Shown here: one piece after another, positions 1 through 7,677 of the stretch | Layout: each line of letters begins with the position of its first letter | Position numbering within the stretch: position 1 is the first letter of the stretch | Source of the DNA: Saprospiraceae bacterium | Lineage (GTDB): Bacteria > Bacteroidota > Bacteroidia > Chitinophagales > Saprospiraceae | Assembly (NCBI GenBank): GCA_007125435.1 | Contig: SLDF01000407.1 | Span: 1 to 9,889 of the forward strand | Reading direction: 5' to 3' | Length of the DNA: 9,889 nucleotides | The notes under the pieces: generated by a model | The model's database searches: none | Seen by the model: only the letters and a program-made list of their open reading frames with translations | What the model was told of the DNA's origin: nothing | Translations under genes and position numbers: made by a program

Positions 1-1038
1 AAAAGTGAAAATGTCACATTTATTCCTCTCAAAAAGCTGTACAGAACGACAAAAAATCCTTTTAAGGATCTTCTTTTAATAAGAGAGCTGTTTTCACTTG
101 TCAAATCCGTAAAGCCTGATTTCACCATTCATTATACTATAAAGCCTAATATATATGGAGGATTAGTCACTTCAATTTTGAAAGTGCCTTATTTTTCAGT
201 TGTGACCGGATTGGGCTATGCATTTATAAATAATGGATGGCTGAGATCCTTGACACTCATCATGTATAAGGTAGGTTTGAAGAACTGCAAGCAGGTCATT
301 TTTGAAAATAATGATGACTTACAATTGTTTTTGGATGAAGGTATCATTCAACCCACGATGGGTACTGCTGTTAATGGATGTGGAGTCGATACAGATTATT
401 TTCAGGCTGAATGCCCACTGAAGGAAGACAACAGGTTGATTTTTACTTACATAGGCAGATTGCTTTATGATAAGGGGCTTAAGGAACTAATGGCTGCCTT
501 CGAAAGGATTAAAGCTATCTATCCGACTAGCGAACTTTGGATTGTAGGGAAGAGAGATATTGAAAACCCAGCCTGTATCAGCAATAGTGATTATGCTGAC
601 TGGATCGAGAGAAAGGGCGTATCTTACAAAGGGTATACAGATGATGTCAGGCCTTATATTGAAAAGTCTACTTGTATCATTTATCCGAGCTACAGAGAGG
701 GTATGCCCAGGCTAGTACTAGAGGCCATGGCTATGCAAAAGCCTGTCATCACCACTGATGTGCCCGGATGTCGCGATACAGTTATTCACCGTGAGAGTGG
801 TATTATTGTTCCACCAAAAGATGAAGACGCTTTACATGATGCTATGAAAGCTATCGGAAAAAATGATCCACTTGATCTGGCTGTGATGGGAGAGAAAGCA
901 AGAAAAAGAGCAATCTCACTGTTCAAAGATACGATCATCAGTGAGCATTTGATTGATATTTTTTACAAACACCTCGATTTTGCAAGACCAGAATTGAAAA
1001 CTAAGAAGATAAAGTCTTTTGAAGCCCGTAATTCATAA
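1..1038 (+). CDS. Family 4 glycosyltransferase, 5' end cut by the window edge
   Basis: The reading frame is open from base 1 to the TAA at 1036-1038, giving 345 visible residues; related proteins suggest a few tens of N-terminal residues are missing. A TTG at 178 could be taken as a start, but conserved sequence runs through it, including IHYTIKPNIYGG (visible residues 43-54) upstream and SVVTGLGYAF (66-75) just after, so it is internal. The C-terminal GT-B domain has YIGRLLYDKG from residue 150 and the nucleotide-sugar binding E-x7-E motif, EGMPRLVLE, at 233-241. The N-terminal half resembles enzymes such as PglA that add a sugar to undecaprenyl-diphosphate-linked glycans on the cytoplasmic face of the inner membrane; the donor and acceptor cannot be read from sequence. 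It overlaps the next glycosyltransferase by 20 bases, which indicates one operon. No promoter is visible because the 5' end lies outside the window. Confidence 0.93.
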   Translation, partial: KSENVTFIPLKKLYRTTKNPFKDLLLIRELFSLVKSVKPDFTIHYTIKPNIYGGLVTSILKVPYFSVVTGLGYAFINNGWLRSLTLIMYKVGLKNCKQVIFENNDDLQLFLDEGIIQPTMGTAVNGCGVDTDYFQAECPLKEDNRLIFTYIGRLLYDKGLKELMAAFERIKAIYPTSELWIVGKRDIENPACISNSDYADWIERKGVSYKGYTDDVRPYIEKSTCIIYPSYREGMPRLVLEAMAMQKPVITTDVPGCRDTVIHRESGIIVPPKDEDALHDAMKAIGKNDPLDLAVMGEKARKRAISLFKDTIISEHLIDIFYKHLDFARPELKTKKIKSFEARNS

Positions 1039-2317
1039 AAAGTTTACTGTACTTTTTATAGCCTATTTCTTTCCACCATCTTCTGTGGCTGCTGCACAGC
1101 GGATGTTTACTTTTGCAAAGTATCTGGATCCGGATCTATTTGATGTTTGCGTTTTGTGCCCCGAAAATATAGATAGTGCTTATCCTTCTGATCCTCTCGA
1201 TGCCGAGGACATTCCTGACCATATTGTTATTCATAAATGCTGGAGTCCTGATCTAAAGTGGCTGAGGAAGCAAAAGCAAAAAACACGACACCAATCAGCA
1301 AAAAGACTGTCGCGTGTTCAAAAGTTGTATGAATGGCTTTTCTTCCCGGATAAAGGCAGACTATGGGCCTTGACAGCGATCAAAGAGGCCAAGCAACTCC
1401 ATCAAATCTATGACTTTGACCTCATCTTTAGCAGCAGCCCACTTATATCTACTCACATTGTAGCAAGACATTTGGCTAAAAAGTCAAGAATCCCCTGGGT
1501 ATGTGAATTTAGGGACTACTATGCCACCAACAACAGCCAACTGAAAAGCCACATCCAACGAAGTAAAAGACTGGAGGCAGAGATGATCCATTCTGCGGAT
1601 CATATCATTACCGTATGTCCCACCATGAAGGATAAAATTGCTGAGGCCTATCCTAAAGTTAAAAATATAGACTACATTCTCAATGGCGTAGATAAAGACC
1701 ATCTCGATCAGCTGGATATGGAAGACGTTGATTTGGACAAAAGCAAAAAAAACATGGTTTACGCAGGCACCTTATATAGTGGCCTTAGGAACCCATTGCC
1801 CATTATTGACGCAATCAACCAATTGATGAAAAAAGATGTGGCAAGTGTTCCAGATCTAAACATAGTATTCATTGGTAGTGAGGAAAGCCATTTATTTGCC
1901 CCCTATAGACACGAACCCATTGGTCAAAAACTCATGCTGAAAGGCGCACTTCCCCGTACTATGACCTTACAGTATATGAGGGATGCAGACTTCTTTTGGT
2001 TGATTGTTCCCGATGTGGACAGCCATAGAGATACTATTCCCGCAAAAGTGTACGAGTACTTGTATTTCCAAAAGCCTATACTGGCTTATATACCTCAAAA
2101 AAGCGCAGTAGACTGGCTGCTAAATGACGAGCCAAATGTATGTCGGATATATACCCATGAATCCGTCACTCAAATCGAGCAAAAGATACAGTCGTTCTTC
2201 GTAGAGCATCATCAGAAACTGCAATCTACCATCTACGACAGAAAGGATCAAACAAAAGACCTCGAACAAATCTTTCTGAAGATTCTAGACAAAAGAGGCT
2301 CTGATTCAATCAAATGA
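1019..2317 (+). CDS. Family 4 glycosyltransferase, TTG start
   Basis: This 432-residue protein is probably a second GT-B glycosyltransferase of the same polysaccharide operon. The N-terminus reads VLFIAYFFPPSSVAAAQR (11-28), the first strand and loop of the acceptor domain in family 4 enzymes. CEFRDYY (162-168) and LNGVD (221-225) are typical mid-protein family motifs. In the donor-binding domain, YAGTLYSG lies near 248-255 and IPAKVYEYLYFQKPILAY (340-357) carries the conserved glutamate region. The start is decided by the frame: a stop lies at 1010-1012, the first ATG (codon 29) would remove the first strand, and TTG at 1019 is the only good candidate between them. The start lies 20 bases inside the upstream gene, so translation is probably coupled. 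No transmembrane segment is obvious. Its sugar specificity is unknown. The 3' end faces ileS across 8 bases. Confidence 0.9.
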   Translation: MKPVIHKKFTVLFIAYFFPPSSVAAAQRMFTFAKYLDPDLFDVCVLCPENIDSAYPSDPLDAEDIPDHIVIHKCWSPDLKWLRKQKQKTRHQSAKRLSRVQKLYEWLFFPDKGRLWALTAIKEAKQLHQIYDFDLIFSSSPLISTHIVARHLAKKSRIPWVCEFRDYYATNNSQLKSHIQRSKRLEAEMIHSADHIITVCPTMKDKIAEAYPKVKNIDYILNGVDKDHLDQLDMEDVDLDKSKKNMVYAGTLYSGLRNPLPIIDAINQLMKKDVASVPDLNIVFIGSEESHLFAPYRHEPIGQKLMLKGALPRTMTLQYMRDADFFWLIVPDVDSHRDTIPAKVYEYLYFQKPILAYIPQKSAVDWLLNDEPNVCRIYTHESVTQIEQKIQSFFVEHHQKLQSTIYDRKDQTKDLEQIFLKILDKRGSDSIK

Positions 2318-2325
2318 CATCCTCA

Positions 2326-5300
2326 TCATACCTTTTGAATGGCAAGATGGACATCAACACCTTCTAGTATTTCAATGCTTTCTCCTTCTACATCTACATT
2401 GAATAGAATATTATCTCCAAGAGTCTCCGTACAAATAAAGTCCTTAAACTGCTCCGCAGCTGAAATAACGTTATTATCTCCTTTGAGATGTATGATGATT
2501 CTATCTGTTACCTCGAGGCCAGTACTCTTGCGCATATTCTGAATGCGATTGATGAGCTCCTTGGCGATGCCCTCTGCCTCAAGGTCCGGCGTGATGTCGA
2601 TATCTAATGCAACCGTCAGATCACCATCATTAGCAACCAACCATCCCGGAATATCTTCTGAGGTAATGATAAAATCTTCGAGCGTGAGATCAAAGACTTC
2701 ACCCTCCAGTTCTAGCCTGTATGCATTGGACTGTTCGATGGCCTTGATATCTGCCTGCGTGAAATTATTGATCTGCATCTGTGCCGACTTCATGTGTTTC
2801 CCCAGTCGTCTTCCCAGAGTTTTGAAGTTAGGCTTTATAGCTTTTTTTATAATGCCGGAGTCCTCCGTGACATACTCTAGTTCTTTGACATTCACCTCAG
2901 CAAGGATCAAAGACTTGACACCTTCGACTTGTTCTATAAAACGCTCATCGAGTATAGGCAGCATTATTTTTTGTAATGGCTGTCTTACACGAATTTTTTC
3001 TCTTTTTCGCAGGGAGTGAACCATCGAAGAAATACGCTGTGCGTAGGACATTCTCTCCTCTAGTTTTTTATCGATCTTTTTCTGGTCTACCTCAGGAAAA
3101 TCAGCTAAGTGCACCGATTCAAAGGATTCTTTTTGACTAGTGGTATTTAGGTTTCTATATAGCCAATCTGAAAAGAATGGTGCGATAGGTGCCATGAGTT
3201 TAGACAAGGTGTCCATGCACGTATATAATGTCTGATAAGCCGCTATTTTATCATCAGTATAGTCCCCCTTCCAAAAACGTCTTCGACACAATCTCACATA
3301 CCAGTTACTCAGGTGCTGATCGACAAATTCGTCTATTTTACGCCCCGCATTCGTCGGTTCATAATCCGCATAGCATGCTTCCACTTCTTCTGTAAGTGTA
3401 TTCAGGAGCGATAGTATCCATCGATCGATTTCCGGTCTTTCTTCTATCGGGATCTCGTCTTCATTGAACTCAAAAGCATCGATATTGGCATACAGGGCAA
3501 AAAAGGAATAGGTATTGTATAGTGTACCAAAGAACTTTCGCTTCACCTCTTCTATCCCTGAAAGGTCAAACTTCAGATTATCCCATGGCTGGGCATTGGT
3601 GATCATGTACCATCTGGTCGCATCAGCGCCATACTTTGCCAATGTCGTGAATGGGTCCACTACATTGCCTTTTGATTTCGACATTTTTTGACCATTCTTA
3701 TCAAGGACCAGTCCATTAGACACCACATTCTTATAAGCGACTGAATCAAAACACATCGTCGCTATCGCATGTAATGTATAAAACCAGCCTCTTGTCTGAT
3801 CGACACCTTCGGCGATGAAGTCCGCCGGAAAGTTTCGCTCAAATACTTCTTTATTTTCAAATGGGTAATGCCACTGAGCATATGGCATTGAGCCACTGTC
3901 AAACCACACATCGATAAGGTCCGCCTCTCGCTTCATCAGCGAGCCATCCTCGCCTATCAATGCTATCTCATCAATAAAAGGGCGGTGGAGGTCTGTTGCT
4001 AATGCCTCTATAATTTCCTGGCATATAGATGCGTCCGAGGTCCCTGCTGCTCTTAGTGATGATATGTCCACACCATTCCTTCTTAGCAACTCACCGTATT
4101 GTGTTTGCACATGGTCAATCCAGTCGGCATCGTAGTAGTCTGATGATGCCGTTGCTTGCTTGGCAGCAGACACTAACTCTGCGACACTACCGATACATAC
4201 CTCCTGACTGGCATCTTCATTACGCCATATAGGTAAAGGGATGCCCCAGTATCTCGATCTGGACAAGTTCCAATCTTGCAAATTTTCCAGCCATACGCCG
4301 AATCTACCTGTTCCTGTATGTGCCGGTTTCCAATTGATCGTTTCATTGAGTTCAGCCATACGCTCCTTAGCTTTAGAAGCCCGCACAAACCAGGAGTCCA
4401 ATGGATAGTATAATATCGGCTTATCCGTACGCCAGCAGTGTGGATAGTTGTGGCTATACTTTTGGACATTAAATGCCTTACCTTCTACCTTGAGCTTTAC
4501 CGATATATCTACATCGACATTGACAAAAGCATCGCCCTCATTTTTGTAGTCTTTCACATATCTGCCGGCAAACTCGCCTGCATCTTCAGTGAATTTACCC
4601 TGCTTATCTACTAAAGTCAATGCGCCGATGCCATTCTCCCTCGCCACTTTCATATCGTCGGCACCAAATGATGGCGCTATATGTACTATTCCGGTACCGT
4701 CCTCTGTCGACACGAAGTCACCAATGACAACTCTAAATGCATCCCCCTCCTCCGGCTGCACATACGGAAGCAACTGCTCATACCGAACAGCGTCCAATTC
4801 TTCACCTCGATGGCTACCAATGATGCGGTATGGTAGGACTTTGTCCGTCTTTTCATAGACCATTTTCGCTTCTTGTCCATCAGGACTCAGCCATGATCCG
4901 ATCAGATCTTCTGCCACCATTACCGTTACCGGATCGCCGGTATATGGATTGAATGTCTTGACCTTCAGATAATTAATGTTTTTACCTACAGCCAGCGCCG
5001 TATTTGATGGCAGCGTCCATGGCGTCGTCGTCCATGCCAGCAAGCGCACATCCTCCTTAGGCTCTGAAAACATAAATGAAGATGCCTCATTCCTGATCAC
5101 CTTAAACATAGCAACAGCAGAAGTATCCTTCACGTCTTTATAGCACCCTGGAAGATTAAGCTCATGAGAGCTCAGCCCGGTACCGGCTGCCGGCGAAAAA
5201 GGCTGTATGGTATACCCCTTATATAGATACCCCTTGTCATATAGCTTCTTGAGCAGGTGCCAGACAGACTCTATATAGTCATTTTCAAAAGTGACATATG

Positions 5301-5739
5301 GATTGTCCAGATCCACCCAATAGCCCATTTTCTGCGTGACCTCATCCCATTTATCCTTAAATCTCATGACTGTCTCGCGGCATTTCCGGTTATACTCATC
5401 GACACTGATCTTTTTGCCGATGTCCTCCTTGGTGATACCCAGCTCTTTTTCTACATTGAGCTCTATGGGCAGGCCGTGGGTGTCCCATCCGCCTTTGCGC
5501 TCCACACGCTTACCCTTCATCGTCTGAAACCGACAGAATAAATCCTTGACTGTACGCGCCATGACGTGGTGAATGCCAGGCATACCATTAGCAGACGGCG
5601 GTCCTTCATAAAAAACATAGGATTGTTCCTTAGGTCTCTGATCTATGCTCTTTTGGAATATTTGCGAAGTCTCCCAAAACTCTAATATTTCCCGATCTAT
5701 TTCGGGCAGATTTAATTGCTGATATGTCTTGTATCCCAT
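2326..5739 (-). CDS. ileS: Isoleucyl-tRNA synthetase, type 2 (IleRS2)
   Basis: This 1137-residue cytoplasmic class I enzyme charges tRNA(Ile) with isoleucine. Visible landmarks are the nucleotide-binding signature GPPSANGMPGIHHV (46-59), in which the usual HxGH is replaced by GIHH (55-58); GWDTHGLPIE (84-93); an editing domain with TTTPWTLPSN (237-246) and GTGIVHIAPSFGADD (348-362), which hydrolyses mischarged Val-tRNA; WFDSGSMPYAQWHYP (612-626); KMSKS (685-689); then the helical anticodon-binding domain and a long C-terminal region. No cysteine cluster like the C-terminal zinc site of type 1 enzymes is seen. The length and a segment at about 517-605 before WFDSGS fit the long Bacteroidota form. 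The ATG at 5739 fits the usual N-terminus (LPEIDREILEFWE at 11-23). From family knowledge, GxHH-type IleRS2 enzymes are very resistant to mupirocin. It is monocistronic here, with candidate promoters upstream and no T-box-like leader recognised. Confidence 0.98.
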   Translation of the reverse strand: MGYKTYQQLNLPEIDREILEFWETSQIFQKSIDQRPKEQSYVFYEGPPSANGMPGIHHVMARTVKDLFCRFQTMKGKRVERKGGWDTHGLPIELNVEKELGITKEDIGKKISVDEYNRKCRETVMRFKDKWDEVTQKMGYWVDLDNPYVTFENDYIESVWHLLKKLYDKGYLYKGYTIQPFSPAAGTGLSSHELNLPGCYKDVKDTSAVAMFKVIRNEASSFMFSEPKEDVRLLAWTTTPWTLPSNTALAVGKNINYLKVKTFNPYTGDPVTVMVAEDLIGSWLSPDGQEAKMVYEKTDKVLPYRIIGSHRGEELDAVRYEQLLPYVQPEEGDAFRVVIGDFVSTEDGTGIVHIAPSFGADDMKVARENGIGALTLVDKQGKFTEDAGEFAGRYVKDYKNEGDAFVNVDVDISVKLKVEGKAFNVQKYSHNYPHCWRTDKPILYYPLDSWFVRASKAKERMAELNETINWKPAHTGTGRFGVWLENLQDWNLSRSRYWGIPLPIWRNEDASQEVCIGSVAELVSAAKQATASSDYYDADWIDHVQTQYGELLRRNGVDISSLRAAGTSDASICQEIIEALATDLHRPFIDEIALIGEDGSLMKREADLIDVWFDSGSMPYAQWHYPFENKEVFERNFPADFIAEGVDQTRGWFYTLHAIATMCFDSVAYKNVVSNGLVLDKNGQKMSKSKGNVVDPFTTLAKYGADATRWYMITNAQPWDNLKFDLSGIEEVKRKFFGTLYNTYSFFALYANIDAFEFNEDEIPIEERPEIDRWILSLLNTLTEEVEACYADYEPTNAGRKIDEFVDQHLSNWYVRLCRRRFWKGDYTDDKIAAYQTLYTCMDTLSKLMAPIAPFFSDWLYRNLNTTSQKESFESVHLADFPEVDQKKIDKKLEERMSYAQRISSMVHSLRKREKIRVRQPLQKIMLPILDERFIEQVEGVKSLILAEVNVKELEYVTEDSGIIKKAIKPNFKTLGRRLGKHMKSAQMQINNFTQADIKAIEQSNAYRLELEGEVFDLTLEDFIITSEDIPGWLVANDGDLTVALDIDITPDLEAEGIAKELINRIQNMRKSTGLEVTDRIIIHLKGDNNVISAAEQFKDFICTETLGDNILFNVDVEGESIEILEGVDVHLAIQKV

Positions 5740-5803
5740 GAGGTATGACTGTTCACATTGATTAATTGATGGTCATCTTCCAACTGTTGCATTGACAATT
5801 TGT

Positions 5804-5816
5804 GCCGGCAAATTTA
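5804..5816 (-). promoter_or_regulatory. Candidate ileS promoter, -7 box
   Basis: On the minus strand this reads TAAATTTGCCGGC and includes an exact match to the Bacteroidota -7 consensus TAnnTTTG (5809-5816). It would start transcription about 60-65 bases before the ileS ATG, a plausible leader length. No TTTG is found 17-23 bases upstream, so the -33 half is missing or degenerate. This is inferred from motif and position only. Confidence 0.45.
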
Positions 5817-5864
5817 AATCAGAAAATACCTTTTTTTCTCCGTCCCTATTGCGTCCGGAATGAA

Positions 5865-5877
5865 GTCGGCAAAAATA
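5865..5877 (-). promoter_or_regulatory. Second candidate -7 box upstream of ileS
   Basis: On the minus strand this reads TATTTTTGCCGAC, a second exact TAnnTTTG match 61 bases upstream of the first. The two share the extended form TAnnTTTGCCGRC. It too lacks a clear TTTG at the expected -33 distance. It could be a tandem ileS promoter or a chance match in AT-rich sequence. Confidence 0.3.
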
Positions 5878-5889
5878 AGAATTAATTTA

Positions 5890-5908
5890 CTAACTCCACG
5901 AGGAGTAG
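5890..5908. other. Small hairpin in the spacer
   Basis: ACTCC (5893-5897) pairs with GGAGT (5902-5906) around the loop ACGA. CT/AG can extend the stem past one bulged A. There is no following T-run on either strand, so it is not a standard intrinsic terminator. It is weak and its role is unknown. Confidence 0.3.
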
Positions 5909-5998
5909 GGCGCCGTTTTATTGTATCTGCTTATTATCCTCCGTCATGGATCAATGAACTGTAGATATTTTGATGATTTTGTTTTCTATTTGAGTATT

Positions 5999-6050
5999 GG
6001 GGGCGTGTCCCCTTGCTATCGCGCGGTGCCGGGCTATTCGCTTGTATTCC
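5999..6050. repeat. GC-rich block resembling a dispersed Bacteroidota intergenic repeat
   Basis: The block opens with GGGG...CCCC (the 14 bases GGGGGCGTGTCCCC, 5999-6012), which can form a short stem, and then runs through GCGCGGTGCCGGGC into TATTCGCTTGTATTCC. Its composition contrasts with the AT-rich flanks. From memory, similar GGGCGTG...CCCC...CGGGCTATnCGCTGTAT-type blocks are dispersed between genes in Bacteroidota genomes. The assignment rests on this recollection, since repeats elsewhere in the genome cannot be checked here. The boundaries are approximate and no transposase is adjacent. Confidence 0.4.
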
Positions 6051-6153
6051 AGACTGTCTCATGGGTAGTCATTATGTATCTGGTGGCTTTGTTTTTTTCG
6101 AAAGCTCACAAAAATTAACCTAATGTTGTTTTTCATTATAGTTTAAGTCGACG

Positions 6154-6173
6154 CTGAGCCAGAGGCGGCTCAG
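6154..6173. other. Seven-base-pair hairpin upstream of the sulfite dehydrogenase gene
   Basis: CTGAGCC (6154-6160) and GGCTCAG (6167-6173) are perfect inverted repeats around the loop AGAGGC. There is no T-run after it in either direction, so an intrinsic terminator is unlikely. It lies about 200 bases upstream of the predicted rightward promoter. It may be part of a decayed repeat or a protein-binding site. Confidence 0.35.
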
Positions 6174-6371
6174 TTCCATCAGTATTTGCTCGACATTAAG
6201 TCCATCAAATTGCTTTGCACCAATCAATCATGCATAAAGCGGGTTAAACTGCCTTGTTATCCTGGTATTGATTTGTTAGCCATTGTGATTAGGATTAAAT
6301 TCGAGGTGGTTGAGGATTGCCCTGATGACATCATTGTGACAATAGTTACAAAGATTTGGTATATTGAGTTA

Positions 6372-6379
6372 TATTTTTG
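6372..6379 (+). promoter_or_regulatory. Candidate promoter of the sulfite dehydrogenase operon
   Basis: TATTTTTG matches the Bacteroidota -7 consensus TAnnTTTG. A TTTG lies at 6355-6358, but the 13-base gap is shorter than the usual 17-23, so the -33 element is weak. Transcription would begin near 6385, about 20 bases before the ATG at 6406. This supports that ATG over the in-frame TTG at 6364, which would fall upstream of the transcript. Confidence 0.45.
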
Positions 6380-6405
6380 TGATTCATCGCATACTCAACA
6401 AGCAT

Positions 6406-7665
6406 ATGTCACATTTAAAAAAAACCAATAAGCCAGACTTATCCTGGGGAAGAAGGCAATTTATCTCCAGATCGGGTTTAGCACTACTCGGTACACTCAT
6501 AGGTTCTAAAATAGTCAATGGGCATCTGATGCCTGAAGAATACACGCCTGTGATATTTGACGATCTTGCACTAGACCCAATGAGAGATAAACATAAAGAT
6601 CTCGTTGTACTAAACGATCTACCATGGAATGTGGAGACGCCTCCGCACCTCTTGGATGATAAGGTCACACCAGCTGAAAAGATGTTTATTCGCAACAACG
6701 GAAAAATTCCCGAGAGCATAGATATTGACAACTGGAAGCTCACATTGGATGGAGAAGCATTGGACCGACCTGTAGTGTTATCACTACAAGAATTAAAAAG
6801 TAAGTTCAAGTCCTATACCTACCAGCTTGTTATTGAGTGTGGAGGCAATGGTAGAGCAGAGTTTAACCCGCCGACCAAAGGCAATCAATGGACCTATGGA
6901 GCCGTCTCATGTGCCAGATGGACAGGTGTCCGACTGAAGGATGTTCTAGAGTATGCAGGTGTGAAAGACAATGCTGTATATGTAGGGTATTACGGAGCCG
7001 ATAAGCACTTGTCCGGTGACCTTAATAAAGTTGTCATATCAAGAGGCATACCCATTGAAAAGGCTTTGGAGGATGAAACATTACTAGCCTTCCAAATGAA
7101 TGGTGAGGATATACCGCTTGCACATGGATACCCTTTGAGGTTGGTTGTCGGAGGTTGGCCTGCATCTGTTTCAGGGAAGTGGCTTGAAAAACTCGCTATA
7201 CGCAATAAAGTTCACGATGGCCCTAAGATGGAGGCGCCTTCATACAGAGTACCATGCGAACCCGTCGAGCCCGGTGAGAATGTACCGGATAAAAACATGT
7301 GCATCATTGAATCTATGCCCGTAAAATCTCTGATCACTTACCCAAAAACTGGAGGAATACTAAAAAACAAAAGCAAATTAACCATAAGAGGGCATGCTTG
7401 GGCCGGTGATCTCTCTGTCAAGAAAGTAGAGGTATCCCTGGACTTTGGCGCTACATGGCAAGAAGCAAACCTTGAGCCTCCTGCCAATAGGCTGTCATGG
7501 CAACACTGGTACGCAGAGATCACATTACTACAGAAAGGCTATTATGAAATCTGGGCAAGAGCTACAGATAGCCATGGAAAAGCGCAACCAATGGTTTCTC
7601 CGGGGTGGAACCCCAAGGGCTACCTTAATAATACTTGCCATAGAATTGCAATTAAAAAAGTATAA
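6406..7665 (+). CDS. Periplasmic molybdopterin sulfite dehydrogenase, SorT/SorA type
   Basis: The 419-residue product probably oxidises sulfite to sulfate in the periplasm with a molybdenum-molybdopterin cofactor. A twin-arginine signal, GRRQFIS (15-21), precedes a short hydrophobic stretch (24-37), as expected for a cofactor-loaded Tat substrate; no clear AxA cleavage site follows, so it may stay anchored. The Mo-binding domain contains IECGGNGRAEFNPP with Cys145 as the predicted molybdenum ligand, then GNQWTYGAVSCARWTGVRL, GYYGADKHLSGD and GGWPASVSGKWL. The C-terminal sulfite-oxidase dimerisation domain begins near residue 300 (IIESMPVKSLITYP) and ends with WNPKGYLNN (401-409). The wording of these motifs is closer to SorT-like enzymes than to SoxC, as far as I recall. 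The ATG at 6406 is preferred over the TTG at 6364 because of the Tat signal position and promoter. A heme protein gene follows after 12 bases. Substrate assignment is by family; other small oxyanions cannot be excluded. Confidence 0.9.
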   Translation: MSHLKKTNKPDLSWGRRQFISRSGLALLGTLIGSKIVNGHLMPEEYTPVIFDDLALDPMRDKHKDLVVLNDLPWNVETPPHLLDDKVTPAEKMFIRNNGKIPESIDIDNWKLTLDGEALDRPVVLSLQELKSKFKSYTYQLVIECGGNGRAEFNPPTKGNQWTYGAVSCARWTGVRLKDVLEYAGVKDNAVYVGYYGADKHLSGDLNKVVISRGIPIEKALEDETLLAFQMNGEDIPLAHGYPLRLVVGGWPASVSGKWLEKLAIRNKVHDGPKMEAPSYRVPCEPVEPGENVPDKNMCIIESMPVKSLITYPKTGGILKNKSKLTIRGHAWAGDLSVKKVEVSLDFGATWQEANLEPPANRLSWQHWYAEITLLQKGYYEIWARATDSHGKAQPMVSPGWNPKGYLNNTCHRIAIKKV

Positions 7666-7677
7666 TCATTATCTGCC

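Larger units (their letters stand above)
5740..6405. other. Gene-free divergent spacer between ileS and the sulfite dehydrogenase gene
   Basis: This 666-base stretch separates two divergent genes and holds no convincing coding sequence. The reading frames at 5921-6118 and 6186-6431 (+) lack a recognisable domain, and the second overlaps the sulfite dehydrogenase start and its likely promoter. Reading from left to right, it contains two candidate ileS promoter -7 boxes (5804-5816 and 5865-5877, minus strand), a small hairpin (5890-5908), a GC-rich block resembling a dispersed repeat (5999-6050), a T-rich stretch near 6090-6100, a hairpin (6154-6173) and the candidate promoter of the rightward gene (6372-6379). 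The part between 6180 and 6350 shows nothing I recognise. It could be decayed sequence. Confidence 0.6.

Noticed and set aside
178..180. TTG as the start of the first glycosyltransferase
   Set aside because: The frame is open to base 1 and family-conserved sequence (IHYTIKPNIYGG) precedes the TTG, so the gene starts outside the window.
5921..6118. A 65-codon frame in the ileS spacer
   Set aside because: It spans the GC-rich repeat-like block and has no family resemblance or convincing start context.
6154..6173. Intrinsic terminator
   Set aside because: The hairpin is perfect but no T-run follows in either direction, and no gene ends nearby.
6364..6405. TTG at 6364 as the start of the sulfite dehydrogenase
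   Set aside because: It would lie upstream of the predicted transcription start and add 14 residues before an already well-placed Tat signal; the ATG at 6406 is better.
6186..6431. An 81-codon frame upstream of the sulfite dehydrogenase
   Set aside because: It has a TTG start and no recognisable domain, covers the likely promoter and overlaps the next gene out of frame. It is more likely non-coding or decayed sequence.
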